64,000 nt of DNA from Anaerotignum sp. (lineage in GTDB: Bacteria > Bacillota > Clostridia > Lachnospirales > Anaerotignaceae), in the NCBI GenBank assembly GCA_020024265.1, contig JAHHTW010000001.1, positions 1 to 64,000 on the forward strand, in the 5' to 3' direction. The translations under genes were made by a program, and so were the position numbers. Positions 34,538-42,948 of this stretch are shown piece after piece (positions within the stretch are counted from its first letter, which is position 1; each line of letters starts with the position of its first letter). The notes below the pieces were generated by a model that was not told the origin of the DNA, did not search any database, and was given only the letters and a program-made list of their open reading frames with translations.

Positions 34538-37500
34538 ATGTATGAAAAAGTTTCAAACAATCTGAACTTTGTCGAAAGAGAAGTCGCAACCGAAAAATTT
34601 TGGAAAGACCATGATATTTTCGGTAAAAGCATCAAATCCAGAGAAGGCGCACCCGTATTTACTTTTTACGATGGCCCCCCGACTGCAAACGGGAAACCAC
34701 ATATCGGCCACATCATCACAAGAGCTGTCAAAGATTTGATCCCCCGTTACAAAACTATGAAAGGCTATAAGGTACTGAGAAAAGCCGGTTGGGATACCCA
34801 CGGTCTGCCTGTAGAGCTGGAAGTGGAAAAGGTACTGGGTCTGGATGGCAAGCCTCAGATTGAGGACTATGGCGTAGAGCCTTTCATCGGCAAATGTAAG
34901 GAAAGCGTTTGGACATATGAAAAAGAATGGCGTTCCATGAGTGATCGTGTTGGCTTTTGGGCTGATATGGATCATCCTTATGTTACCTATCATAATGAAT
35001 ATATCGAATCTGAATGGTGGGCATTGAAACAAATCTGGGACAAAGGCTTACTTTACAAAGGGCATAAAGTTGTTCCTTATTGCCCTCGTTGCGGTACTGC
35101 GCTCTCCTCTCATGAGGTTGCACAGGGCTATAAGGATGTCAAAGAAACATCCTGTATCGCAAAATTCAAGGTGGAAGGAAAGGAAAACGAATATTTCCTC
35201 GCTTGGACAACAACACCTTGGACATTGCCTTCCAACGTTGCACTGACCGTCAATGCAGACGAAACATATGCAAGAGTAAAATATCAGGACTACGTTGCAA
35301 TTCTTGCCGAAGCACTGCTGGATAACATCTTGGGTGAAGGCAATTATGAAGTGCTGGAAACCATGAAAGGCAAAGATTTGGAATACATGCGCTATGAGCC
35401 TTTGTTCCCCTTCTTGGAAAATGATCCAAAGGCATTCATCGTAACATGCGATTCCTATGTTACACTGACAGATGGTACCGGCGTAGTACACTCTGCTGGT
35501 GCATTCGGTGAAGATGACGCCCGTGTATGCGGCGCTTATAATGTACCTTTCCGTCAGTATGTAGACGACAGAGGGAATATGACAGCAGAAACAGGTCCAT
35601 TTGCTGGTATGTTTGTCAAAGATGCAGATCCAAAGGTAATCGAATACATGGAACAGAATGGTTCTTTGTTTGCCGCAATTCCTTTTGAACATAATTATCC
35701 TTTCTGCTGGAGATGTGACACACCACTGATCTACTATGCAAGAAGCACATGGTTCATCAAAATGACAGCACTGAGAGAGAATCTGGTACGTAACAACCGC
35801 ACCATCAACTGGTATCCAGATAACATCAAAGAAGGTCGTTTTGGCAACTTCCTGGAAAATGTCATCGACTGGGGTCTGTCCAGAGAAAGATATTGGGGTA
35901 CTCCTCTGCCCATCTGGGAATGTGAATGTGGGCACAGACACACCATTGGCAGCATTGCAGAGCTGAAGGAAATGTCCCCTGACTGCCCGGAAAACATTGA
36001 ACTGCACAAACCTTTCATTGATGCAGTACACATCACCTGCCCCGAATGTGGCAAGCTGATGACAAGAGTACCGGAAGTTATCGATTGCTGGTTTGACAGT
36101 GGCTCCATGCCTTTTGCACAATGGCACTATCCATTTGAAAACAAGGAAATCTTTGAGGAGAATTTCCCTGCGGACTTCATCAGTGAAGCAGTTGACCAAA
36201 CAAGAGGTTGGTTCTATACATTGCTTGCTGTCAGCACATTGCTCTTTGACTGTGCGCCATTTAAGAATTGTATCGTTCTTGGGCATGTACAGGATAAAAA
36301 CGGTCAGAAAATGTCTAAGCACAAAGGCAATGTTGTCGATCCTTGGGATGCACTGAACAAACAGGGTGCCGATGCAGTACGCTGGTACTTCTATGCAAAC
36401 AGCGCACCTTGGCTGCCCAGCCGTTACTATGATGAAGCAGTCAGTGAATTGCAGAGAAAATTCATGGGTACCTTGTGGAATACCTATGCATTCTATGTGT
36501 TGTATGCGAACATCGACAATTTTGATCCTACCAAGCACACACTGGAATATGACAAACTTCCTCCCATGGATCAGTGGATTCTCTCCAAGCTCCAGACACT
36601 CAACAAATTTGTGGATGATTGTTTGGAACATTACAAGCTCACAGAATCCTCCAGAGCAATGGCAGAATTTGTAGACGAGCTTTCCAACTGGTATGTAAGA
36701 AGAAGCCGTGAACGTTTCTGGGCACCCGGTATGGAACAGGATAAAATCAATGCCTATATGACACTCTACACCGTACTGGATACCATCATAAAACTGGCTG
36801 CACCTTTCACACCATTCATCACAGAAGAAATCTATGGCAATCTGGTAAAGAGTGTAGATGCAAATGCGCCTGAAAGCGTACATCTGTGTGACTGGCCCGC
36901 ATACCATGCACAATGGGTAAATACAGAGCTGGAAGAAAACATGGACTTTGTACTGAAGGTGGTTGTAGAGGGTCGTGCGGCAAGAAATGCAGCAAATCTG
37001 AAAAACCGTCAGCCTCTTTCTATGATGTATGTCAAAGCAGCAAAGGAACTGCCCGAAATGTATCGTGATATCATCACAGAAGAACTGAATGTCAAAGGTA
37101 TCACATTCACAGACGATGTCGAAGCATTCACAACATACACATTCAAACCACAGCTGCGTACACTGGGTAAGAAATACGGCAAATTGGTTCCTGGTATCGG
37201 TGCAGCACTGAAAGAAGTGGACAGCGCTGCATTTATGAACACACTGCGCCAAAACGGCAAAGCAACATTGACTGTAGAGGGCGAGGAAGTGGTACTGGAA
37301 ACAGATGATGTATTGATTGACACTGCCGAAAAGGACGGTTTCGTATCCAGCGGCGACAACAACTTGACTGTTGTTTTGGACGGCAATCTGACACCCGAAT
37401 TGATCGAAGAAGGTTTTGTACGTGAAATCATCAGCAAAGTACAAACCATGCGTAAAGAAGCAGACTTCCATGTTACAGACCGTATTCGTGTATATCATGA

Positions 37501-37651
37501 CGGCAGTGCAAAGATTGCACAAATCCTTGCAAACAACGATATCTCCACCGATGTACTGGCAGATGCTGTGATTGCAGGCAAGAGCGATGTACATTCCAAA
37601 GAATGGAATATCAACGGTGAAACTGTAACACTGGGCGTAGAAAAAGTATAA
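34538..37651 (+). CDS. ileS: Isoleucine--tRNA ligase
   Basis: A 1037-residue class I synthetase. The HIGH box is PPTANGKPHIGHIITRAVKD and the KMSKS box is KMSKHKGNVVDPW. CPRCGTALSSHEVAQGYKDV and the editing domain WTTTPWTLPSNVALTVN are in place. The internal cysteine pairs CEC...C and HITCPECGKLMTR and the long C-terminal region fit the eukaryote-like (IleS2, often mupirocin-insensitive) class; that is an inference from length and motifs. AAGGAGG precedes the ATG. Controlled by the T-box upstream. Confidence 0.97.
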   Translation: MYEKVSNNLNFVEREVATEKFWKDHDIFGKSIKSREGAPVFTFYDGPPTANGKPHIGHIITRAVKDLIPRYKTMKGYKVLRKAGWDTHGLPVELEVEKVLGLDGKPQIEDYGVEPFIGKCKESVWTYEKEWRSMSDRVGFWADMDHPYVTYHNEYIESEWWALKQIWDKGLLYKGHKVVPYCPRCGTALSSHEVAQGYKDVKETSCIAKFKVEGKENEYFLAWTTTPWTLPSNVALTVNADETYARVKYQDYVAILAEALLDNILGEGNYEVLETMKGKDLEYMRYEPLFPFLENDPKAFIVTCDSYVTLTDGTGVVHSAGAFGEDDARVCGAYNVPFRQYVDDRGNMTAETGPFAGMFVKDADPKVIEYMEQNGSLFAAIPFEHNYPFCWRCDTPLIYYARSTWFIKMTALRENLVRNNRTINWYPDNIKEGRFGNFLENVIDWGLSRERYWGTPLPIWECECGHRHTIGSIAELKEMSPDCPENIELHKPFIDAVHITCPECGKLMTRVPEVIDCWFDSGSMPFAQWHYPFENKEIFEENFPADFISEAVDQTRGWFYTLLAVSTLLFDCAPFKNCIVLGHVQDKNGQKMSKHKGNVVDPWDALNKQGADAVRWYFYANSAPWLPSRYYDEAVSELQRKFMGTLWNTYAFYVLYANIDNFDPTKHTLEYDKLPPMDQWILSKLQTLNKFVDDCLEHYKLTESSRAMAEFVDELSNWYVRRSRERFWAPGMEQDKINAYMTLYTVLDTIIKLAAPFTPFITEEIYGNLVKSVDANAPESVHLCDWPAYHAQWVNTELEENMDFVLKVVVEGRAARNAANLKNRQPLSMMYVKAAKELPEMYRDIITEELNVKGITFTDDVEAFTTYTFKPQLRTLGKKYGKLVPGIGAALKEVDSAAFMNTLRQNGKATLTVEGEEVVLETDDVLIDTAEKDGFVSSGDNNLTVVLDGNLTPELIEEGFVREIISKVQTMRKEADFHVTDRIRVYHDGSAKIAQILANNDISTDVLADAVIAGKSDVHSKEWNINGETVTLGVEKV

Positions 37652-37698
37652 GCCCGAATCCATTTCATCAAAATCGCATCACAAAAAAACGGTATCTT

Positions 37699-37733
37699 AA
37701 GGGTGGCTGTGTTGAAACACAGCCACCCTTTTG
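37699..37733 (+). terminator. Terminator of ileS
   Basis: AAGGGTGGCTGTGTT and ACACAGCCACCCTTTT form a long perfect stem with a tiny GAA loop. Confidence 0.9.
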
Positions 37734-37925
37734 CTATGATGTTATCTTATTTTTCATCGTTTCGATTATTTTGGAAGGATTTGTATATCATAAAACCTTT
37801 TTGCGTTTGCGTAATGCCCCAATCTTTTGCAAAAGATTGATCCAATCCATCATATCGTTTTTTCTCCGAATCACTTTACTGCAAACGGATTGGCAGAAGA
37901 TATGGACTTGTATGTGTGCAGCAAT

Positions 37926-37959
37926 AAAAAAACACTCTATGAAAAAAAGAGTGTTTTTT
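37926..37959. terminator. Bidirectional terminator after the DUF1622 gene
   Basis: AAAAAACACTCT and AGAGTGTTTTTT form a 12-pair stem with A and T tracts on both sides, six bases beyond the stop at 37966. Confidence 0.88.
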
Positions 37960-37965
37960 CGCACT

Positions 37966-38373
37966 TTATTCTGCTTCACCTTGTCCTACCTTCTTCCATT
38001 GTTGCATACAATTTTTGGGGCTACTGCATAGCTTTTGATGTTCCAAATGTCCTGATTCTTCATCTTCTTCGGTTGTAATTGCCCAATGAATCAGGAATGT
38101 CATTGCCGCACGCAAAAGGATGATACATCCCACCAACAGAATCTCTGAAAACTCTCTGACCAATACCGTGCGCAATATTTCTCCCCCCAGCTTAAATTCC
38201 AAAGCCATTGCCATTGCACGACAGAGCTTCAATCGTGTATGTGGGTCTGCTTTCATATAATGGTATGTTGCACGAATGGCTCCATGCATCAAAACAATTA
38301 CCCCAATAAACTCCAAAAGCAAAATCAAATATTCAATCCCCGTATACATCCAATCATGTAACAATCTCAACAT
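37966..38373 (-). CDS. DUF1622-family membrane protein, copy A
   Basis: The 135-residue product has two to three membrane helices (about residues 9-33 and 74-95) and the DUF1622 core KADPHTRLKLCRAMAMALEF and KLGGEILRTVLVREFSEI. The C-terminal 35 residues are polar and Cys-containing. ATG 38373 with GAGGAGG upstream is preferred over 38388. A paralogue (copy B) lies about 700 bases upstream in the same direction; the core is almost identical while the tails differ. Function unknown. Confidence 0.85.
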   Translation of the reverse strand: MLRLLHDWMYTGIEYLILLLEFIGVIVLMHGAIRATYHYMKADPHTRLKLCRAMAMALEFKLGGEILRTVLVREFSEILLVGCIILLRAAMTFLIHWAITTEEDEESGHLEHQKLCSSPKNCMQQWKKVGQGEAE

Positions 38374-38680
38374 GCACTTCCTCCTCAAACTTTACAATTC
38401 ATCGTTTATCTACTTATTTGCTATGAATTTATTTTAACAAAATCTTAACGACTTGTAAAGTTTTTTTTTGCTTCCCAATAAAATTTAAGAAATTCTGCAC
38501 AATACCCTTCCCCTATTTGGAACAGAATCACGCATTCTCTTGTAATATCCATACAAAAATATCGGTTCATCCCACATTCCAGAATAAAAAAATAAATATA
38601 GATGCTTCTTCCGATATTTCATAACACCAATCAATCCTTCATAATTCCTTAAGCATTCTTTTATTTTCTATTCATATAAT

Positions 38681-38694
38681 GTACATATTTGTAC
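38681..38694. promoter_or_regulatory. Palindrome next to a TATAAT box
   Basis: GTACATATTTGTAC has GTACA/TGTAC arms and directly follows TATAAT (38675-38680) on the plus strand. It looks like an operator or protein binding site, but no -35 box was clear. Confidence 0.4.
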
Positions 38695-38708
38695 GGTATA
38701 CTGAAACA

Positions 38709-38772
38709 GAAGTCAAAAGGACGCCCCCTTTTACTTCCTCGCCTGAGGTGATTTCCCCGAGTTATCTCAGGC
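38709..38772. ncRNA. Two-hairpin structured element, candidate small RNA or leader
   Basis: Hairpin one pairs GAAGTCAAAAGG (38709-38720) with CCTTTTACTTC (38727-38737). Hairpin two pairs GCCTGAG (38741-38747) with CTCAGGC (38766-38772). The element is GC-rich inside an AT-rich gap. On the plus strand it would sit in a roughly 200-nt transcript ending at the terminator 38856-38902; on the minus strand it would be far upstream of DUF1622 copy A. No known riboswitch family was matched. Confidence 0.4.
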
Positions 38773-38855
38773 ACCCCTTCCCTACAAACAGGGATAGCAT
38801 AAAAACAATCTTTACAAAATAGATATACCTACCCCTTTCCAATATTTGAAATATA

Positions 38856-38902
38856 AAAAGAAAACATCCTTTGCAAAAAAAGCAAAGGATGTTTTCTTTT
38901 TT
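38856..38902 (+). terminator. Strong terminator without an obvious gene
   Basis: AAAACATCCTTTGC and GCAAAGGATGTTTT form a perfect 14-pair stem followed by CTTTTTT on the plus strand. No plus-strand gene precedes it, which suggests a non-coding transcript. Confidence 0.85.
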
Positions 38903-38987
38903 GTTTCATATATGTTTTACACAACTGAAAGGTTGGATTATTTAGATGTTATCAAACAATATTCTTATTTTTGATGGAGCAGAAAAC

Positions 38988-39014
38988 AAAAGCCGGCATA
39001 TTCTGCCGGCTTTT
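38988..39014 (-). terminator. Terminator of DUF1622 copy B
   Basis: AAAAGCCGGCA and TGCCGGCTTTT pair across five bases; TTTTGTTTTC follows on the minus strand. Confidence 0.85.
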
Positions 39015-39075
39015 ATTTCTTTCGGTATACGCTTTTTTCTTTCTGCATTGCAAACCCTCCTTCTTGTATAGACAT

Positions 39076-39486
39076 TCATTGATGTTCCGGAATGCTACTG
39101 TTTTCGTAAATTTTACGAATGGTATTTTTCTGTTGTTCCTTTGGGGGTTTTTTCGGTTGTGGGACATAATGTTCTGCGGTTTCTTCTTTTTTGATTGCCC
39201 AATGGATCAAAAACGTCATTGCGGCTCTTAGTACAATGATTGCACCTGTAATCATAATCTCTGAAAACTCTCGCACCACAACGGTTCTCAAAATCTCTCC
39301 ACCCAGCTTAAACTCCAGAGCCATTGCCATTGCATGATAGAACTTAAGGCGTGTGTCCGGATCTTTTTTTATATAATTGTACAGTGCGTGGAATGCACCA
39401 TCCATCAATATCAGGACACCAACCAATTCCAAAATCATAATGCAATGACCGATCATTGTGTAAACGATATCGTAGATGCTATTCAT
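39076..39486 (-). CDS. DUF1622-family membrane protein, copy B
   Basis: The 136-residue product shares with copy A the stretch KKDPDTRLKFYHAMAMALEF, KLGGEILRTVVVREFSEIMI and LRAAMTFLIHWAI. Membrane helices lie at about residues 8-30 and 75-97. The tail is Pro/Lys rich (PQPKKPPKEQQKN). GAGGAGGGG precedes ATG 39486. It has its own terminator, so A and B are separate units rather than one operon. Confidence 0.87.
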   Translation of the reverse strand: MNSIYDIVYTMIGHCIMILELVGVLILMDGAFHALYNYIKKDPDTRLKFYHAMAMALEFKLGGEILRTVVVREFSEIMITGAIIVLRAAMTFLIHWAIKKEETAEHYVPQPKKPPKEQQKNTIRKIYENSSIPEHQ

Positions 39487-39705
39487 ACATACCCCTCCTC
39501 TGTACATTTACATACCTGAGGTTCTATATAAATCTTAACAAATTTTTTATGTTATGTAAAGGGCATCTGCTGCTTTTCTATATATTTTATATATTTTTTG
39601 ATATATTCTTTGATATCTATCCTTCTTTTCTTCGGATACGATGGTTTGTCCTTGCAAAACCATCTACTTACTGCTAAACTAAACGAAAAGAGTTTCTCAT
39701 TCCAA

Positions 39706-39735
39706 TTGCAGAAAAATATATCGTTTCTATATAAT
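39706..39735 (+). promoter_or_regulatory. Promoter of the Crp/Fnr-family gene
   Basis: TTGCAG and TATAAT are separated by 18 bases, about 30 bases before the start codon at 39764. Confidence 0.6.
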
Positions 39736-39763
39736 ACCAATACAAATAGGAAAGTGTGATTAT

Positions 39764-40438
39764 ATGATAAAAAATAAATTTGACGCTTTGTTTTCCCAAT
39801 ATTTTTCATTTTGGGAGCATCTTACACCAAAGCAAAAGGATTTACTCAATGCCCATACCTCCATGGTATCCTACCCCAAGAATACAAATCTGCACAGCGG
39901 TACCGATGAGTGTGCCGGTTTGATTATCGTAAAGACCGGTCAGCTTCGCATTTATCTGCTTTCAGAGGACGGCAGAGAAATCACATTGTATCGTTTGTTT
40001 CCAGGAGATATTTGTATTCTCTCTGCCTCCTGTGTATTGGATGCCATTACATTTGATGTATCCATTGATGCCGTAGAGGACGCAGAGCTTTTGAATATCA
40101 GTGCGGCTGCCTTTCATCAGGTTACCTATGAAAATATTTACGCAGAAGCATTTGCCTACCGCCTTGCTACAGATCGATTCTCTGATGTTATGTGGGCAAT
40201 GCAGCAAATACTCTTTATGGGTATGGATAAACGCTTGGCGATATTTCTGGCAGATGAACTTGCCAAATCCAAATCAAACGAAATTCATATGACGCAAGAA
40301 CAAATTGCAAAATACATCGGAACCGCCCGTGAGGTTGTTTCCCGCATGATTAAATATTTTTCCAATGATGGCATTGTAGAACCCTTCCGTGGTGGTATTC
40401 GTATTTTGGATAAACAAAAGCTCTATCGCTATCTCTAA
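39764..40438 (+). CDS. Crp/Fnr-family transcriptional regulator
   Basis: The 224-residue protein has a cyclic-nucleotide-binding-like sensor domain (residues 20-130: IIVKTGQLRIYLLSEDGREI, LYRLFPGDICILSASCVL) and a C-terminal winged helix (MTQEQIAKYIGTAREVVSRM). There is no N-terminal Fe-S cysteine cluster. Single cysteines in the sensor (ECAG, SASCVLDA) could sense redox. It converges on an iron-sulfur membrane module six bases from its stop, a plausible but unproven target. Confidence 0.92.
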   Translation: MIKNKFDALFSQYFSFWEHLTPKQKDLLNAHTSMVSYPKNTNLHSGTDECAGLIIVKTGQLRIYLLSEDGREITLYRLFPGDICILSASCVLDAITFDVSIDAVEDAELLNISAAAFHQVTYENIYAEAFAYRLATDRFSDVMWAMQQILFMGMDKRLAIFLADELAKSKSNEIHMTQEQIAKYIGTAREVVSRMIKYFSNDGIVEPFRGGIRILDKQKLYRYL

Positions 40439-40444
40439 AGCGAT

Positions 40445-41092
40445 TTACTTTGATTTGTGTGGTATGCTGCATTCGCCACCACAGGATAAAGCGGCGTTGC
40501 AGGAAATCTTTTTCTGCTCCCCGCTGTGCTTTGCTTTGCAAATGAGCTGTGTCATCGTACCCATGGGACAATATACGCACCAAGAACGAGGACGGAACAA
40601 TACCATAGTGATTAGACCCAATATGGTAGAAGTCAGCATCACACTATAAAAACCAAATGCAAACTGTGCAACCCATGGTGCCACACTTGTGGTATGATTT
40701 GCCCACTGCCATGGCAGCTTCAACGTCCAAAGCAATGTTACCACCTCTTTCAAAGAGTTGCGTTCTGCAAAAACCAGATAGGTGGCAAACAGCATCTGAA
40801 AAAACATAATCATAAAAAATGCCAGAAAGCCATAACGAAACCATTTGCTCCTCAAAAATTGGGGAATCTCCTTGTTTCTGGAAAGACCCAAATTGCCCAG
40901 TACACCAAAAAGCTGTCCTCTGCCGCAGAAACGATTGCAGTAGCGTTTATCTCCGCACCATATCGCAAGAAACAGCGGAATACAGAAACACAGTAAGCCA
41001 ATCCAAGCAAAGAGAATATTCAAAAATCCCAATATCAAATACGTAGCAGAAACAATCCATAAGTAATCATACCATTTTTTCTGTTTTTTCAT
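40445..41092 (-). CDS. NapH-like 4Fe-4S membrane protein
   Basis: The 215-residue protein has four to five membrane helices and two cysteine clusters facing one side: CGDKRYCNRFCGRGQLFGVL near residue 46 and WCVYCPMGTMTQLIC near residue 170. Further cysteines are at the tail (CNAALSCGGEC). This is the NapH/CcoG/RdxA-like Fe-S membrane group involved in electron transfer. It overlaps the ferredoxin gene by four bases (ATGA). A membrane-bound electron-transfer pair is inferred; the acceptor is unknown. Confidence 0.85.
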   Translation of the reverse strand: MKKQKKWYDYLWIVSATYLILGFLNILFAWIGLLCFCIPLFLAIWCGDKRYCNRFCGRGQLFGVLGNLGLSRNKEIPQFLRSKWFRYGFLAFFMIMFFQMLFATYLVFAERNSLKEVVTLLWTLKLPWQWANHTTSVAPWVAQFAFGFYSVMLTSTILGLITMVLFRPRSWCVYCPMGTMTQLICKAKHSGEQKKISCNAALSCGGECSIPHKSK

Positions 41093-41286
41093 GAAAGCTC
41101 TACCTCCTTTATCTCAATGACAGATGCAGGGCAAACCATTTTGCATCTGCCACAACCCACACATTGCTCTGCCACGACTGCATACAATCCTTTATAGACG
41201 CTAATAACGCCCAATGGACAGACCTTTTCACAGGTGCCACAGGCAACACATTCATTTTCCATAACCACTGCTTTTCTTTTTGCCAT
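41089..41286 (-). CDS. 2[4Fe-4S] ferredoxin
   Basis: A 65-residue protein with two complete cluster motifs, CVACGTCEKVCPLGV and CVGCGRCKMVCPASV. It carries electrons between redox enzymes in the cytoplasm. AGGAGG precedes the ATG. It is translationally coupled to the NapH-like gene. Confidence 0.93.
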   Translation of the reverse strand: MAKRKAVVMENECVACGTCEKVCPLGVISVYKGLYAVVAEQCVGCGRCKMVCPASVIEIKEVELS

Positions 41287-41391
41287 ATTCTTTTCCTCCT
41301 ATTTCCGGAATGATCCGGCATCCCTTCTCAGCCCTGTTTTGTGTGTTTTATCATATCATGCTTTTACCGTCTGTTCTGTAACACCATTCAC

Positions 41392-41434
41392 ATAAAAAAC
41401 GAGGATATTTCCATATCACAAAAATATCCTCGTT
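41392..41434 (-). terminator. Terminator of trkA-trkH
   Basis: AACGAGGATATTT and AAATATCCTCGTT form a 13-pair stem followed by TTTTTTATG on the minus strand. Confidence 0.9.
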
Positions 41435-41466
41435 GATGCTTTCGCATTTTCGTTATTTGATTACAT

Positions 41467-42918
41467 TTACATAGAGCCTTTGCGCCACACAGAAGGAGAA
41501 AACAGCATAATCATAGGGAAAATCTCCAATCTGCCAAAAAGCATATCCATACTCAATACCCATTTTGCAAAGGATGAAAAAAAGCCGAAATTCTCTACCG
41601 GACCTACTTTGGAAAGCCCTGGCCCTACATTCCCCAGCGTGGTAATTACGGCTGTAATGGATGTGGTAAAGTCATAATTTTCCAACGATATCAACATCAC
41701 CGAACCCAAAAGCAGCAATACATATGTAATGAAATACCCCGTTGTTCCTTTAATGGTTTCCTCTGAAATACGCTGCCCATCCAATTTTATGATATTGACA
41801 GAGCGTGGATGTACAATATGCCTGATTTCTCTCAGCGACACCTTCAGCAATATGATAAATCGGGAAACTTTAATCCCCCCACCGGTAGAACCGCCACATG
41901 CCCCCAGCATTGTCAATACCACAAGTATGGTTTTTGACAGCTCTGGCCACTGCTCGTAATTGGCAGTAATAAATCCTGTGGTACTACTGATGGTTGCCAC
42001 CTGAAATGCTGCATGACGAAATGCACTTTCCAGTGTGGGATACAAATGCATGATATTGGAAGTAATGATCAATGTAGAAAGCCCTACAATCACCATATAA
42101 TAGCGCAATTCTTCATTCTTCAAAACAGATTTGATATCTCGTATCAAAAGAAGATAAAACATATTAAAGTTGATGCTGAATAAAATCATAAAAATGGTAA
42201 TGACATATTCAAAGTATGCATTGTCATATGCCGCAATGCTGCTGTTTTTGATGGAAAAGCCACCTGTACCGGCAGTGGACATCGCATGGTTGATGCTGTC
42301 AAACAGCGGCATGCCGCCTGCAAAGAGCAAAAGCCCCTCCAATACTGTAAGTGCAATATAAATCCCATATAGTATTTTTGCTGTGGATTTGATTTTCGGT
42401 ACAATTTTACTGACTACCGGCCCAGGTGCTTCTGCTCGCATCAGATGCATGGAACGCTCATCGCCAAGCGGAACGATTGCCAATACAAATACCAGTATTC
42501 CCATACCGCCAATCCAGTGCGTACAGCTGCGCCAAAAAAGTATGCTCTTTGGCAATACTTCAATATCCGTCAAAACAGTTGCACCTGTTGTTGTAAAGCC
42601 AGATACCGTTTCAAACCAACAATTGCTAAAGCCTTCAATGGCTCCGCTAAGCAAGAATGGCAAACAGCCAAAAAATGACATTACAATCCATGACAAAGCA
42701 ACAACCACAAATCCATCTCTGCCATAGATTCTTTTATCCTTTGGTGCATTTCTCTTGCAAAGCGTACCCAAAAGCAGCAACAATGCTACCGTAATTACAA
42801 ATGCTCTCAGTGCATCCAGTTCTTTTTGATATAGCGCAAGCAAAATTGATGTAGACATCAACAAACCTTCTGTCTGCATAATATTGCCTAAGATATAAGC
42901 CATCATTTTGTAATTCAT
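41467..42918 (-). CDS. trkH: TrkH/KtrB-type potassium uptake channel subunit
   Basis: The 483-residue membrane protein has the four pore-loop filter segments of this superfamily: SGFTTTGATVL, STAGTGGFSIKN, SSTTGFITANY and TTLGNVGPGLS. A tail WRKGSM follows the last helix. The cytoplasmic gating partner TrkA is encoded 30 bases upstream, so the pair forms the K+ uptake system. AGGGTAGG precedes the ATG. Confidence 0.95.
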   Translation of the reverse strand: MNYKMMAYILGNIMQTEGLLMSTSILLALYQKELDALRAFVITVALLLLLGTLCKRNAPKDKRIYGRDGFVVVALSWIVMSFFGCLPFLLSGAIEGFSNCWFETVSGFTTTGATVLTDIEVLPKSILFWRSCTHWIGGMGILVFVLAIVPLGDERSMHLMRAEAPGPVVSKIVPKIKSTAKILYGIYIALTVLEGLLLFAGGMPLFDSINHAMSTAGTGGFSIKNSSIAAYDNAYFEYVITIFMILFSINFNMFYLLLIRDIKSVLKNEELRYYMVIVGLSTLIITSNIMHLYPTLESAFRHAAFQVATISSTTGFITANYEQWPELSKTILVVLTMLGACGGSTGGGIKVSRFIILLKVSLREIRHIVHPRSVNIIKLDGQRISEETIKGTTGYFITYVLLLLGSVMLISLENYDFTTSITAVITTLGNVGPGLSKVGPVENFGFFSSFAKWVLSMDMLFGRLEIFPMIMLFSPSVWRKGSM

Positions 42919-42948
42919 ATCTACCCTACCCTATTCTTCAGCCGAGAT

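Larger units (their letters stand above)
37652..37965. other. Gap between ileS and the first DUF1622 gene
   Basis: About 310 bases with the ileS terminator (37699-37733) and the hairpin terminator of the DUF1622 gene (37926-37959). Short frames on both strands show no family features and are not called. Confidence 0.6.
38374..39075. other. 700-base non-coding stretch between the DUF1622 copies
   Basis: It contains a 14-base palindrome (38681-38694), a two-hairpin structured element (38709-38772), a strong stand-alone terminator (38856-38902) and the terminator of copy B (38988-39014). No protein frame is credible. The parts 38374-38660 and 38903-38987 are featureless AT-rich DNA. Confidence 0.6.

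Noticed and set aside
35048..37663. 871-codon open frame on the minus strand across ileS
   Set aside because: It is antisense to a fully conserved synthetase, is very rich in Cys, Phe and His, has no ribosome binding site and no domain. It results from the codon bias of ileS.
38709..38800. Thiamine pyrophosphate riboswitch on the minus strand
   Set aside because: GGGGTGCCTGAGATAAC and GCGAGGAAGT recall parts of the TPP aptamer, but the second conserved helix (CCTGATCTGG...CCAGCG) is absent and no thiamine gene follows.
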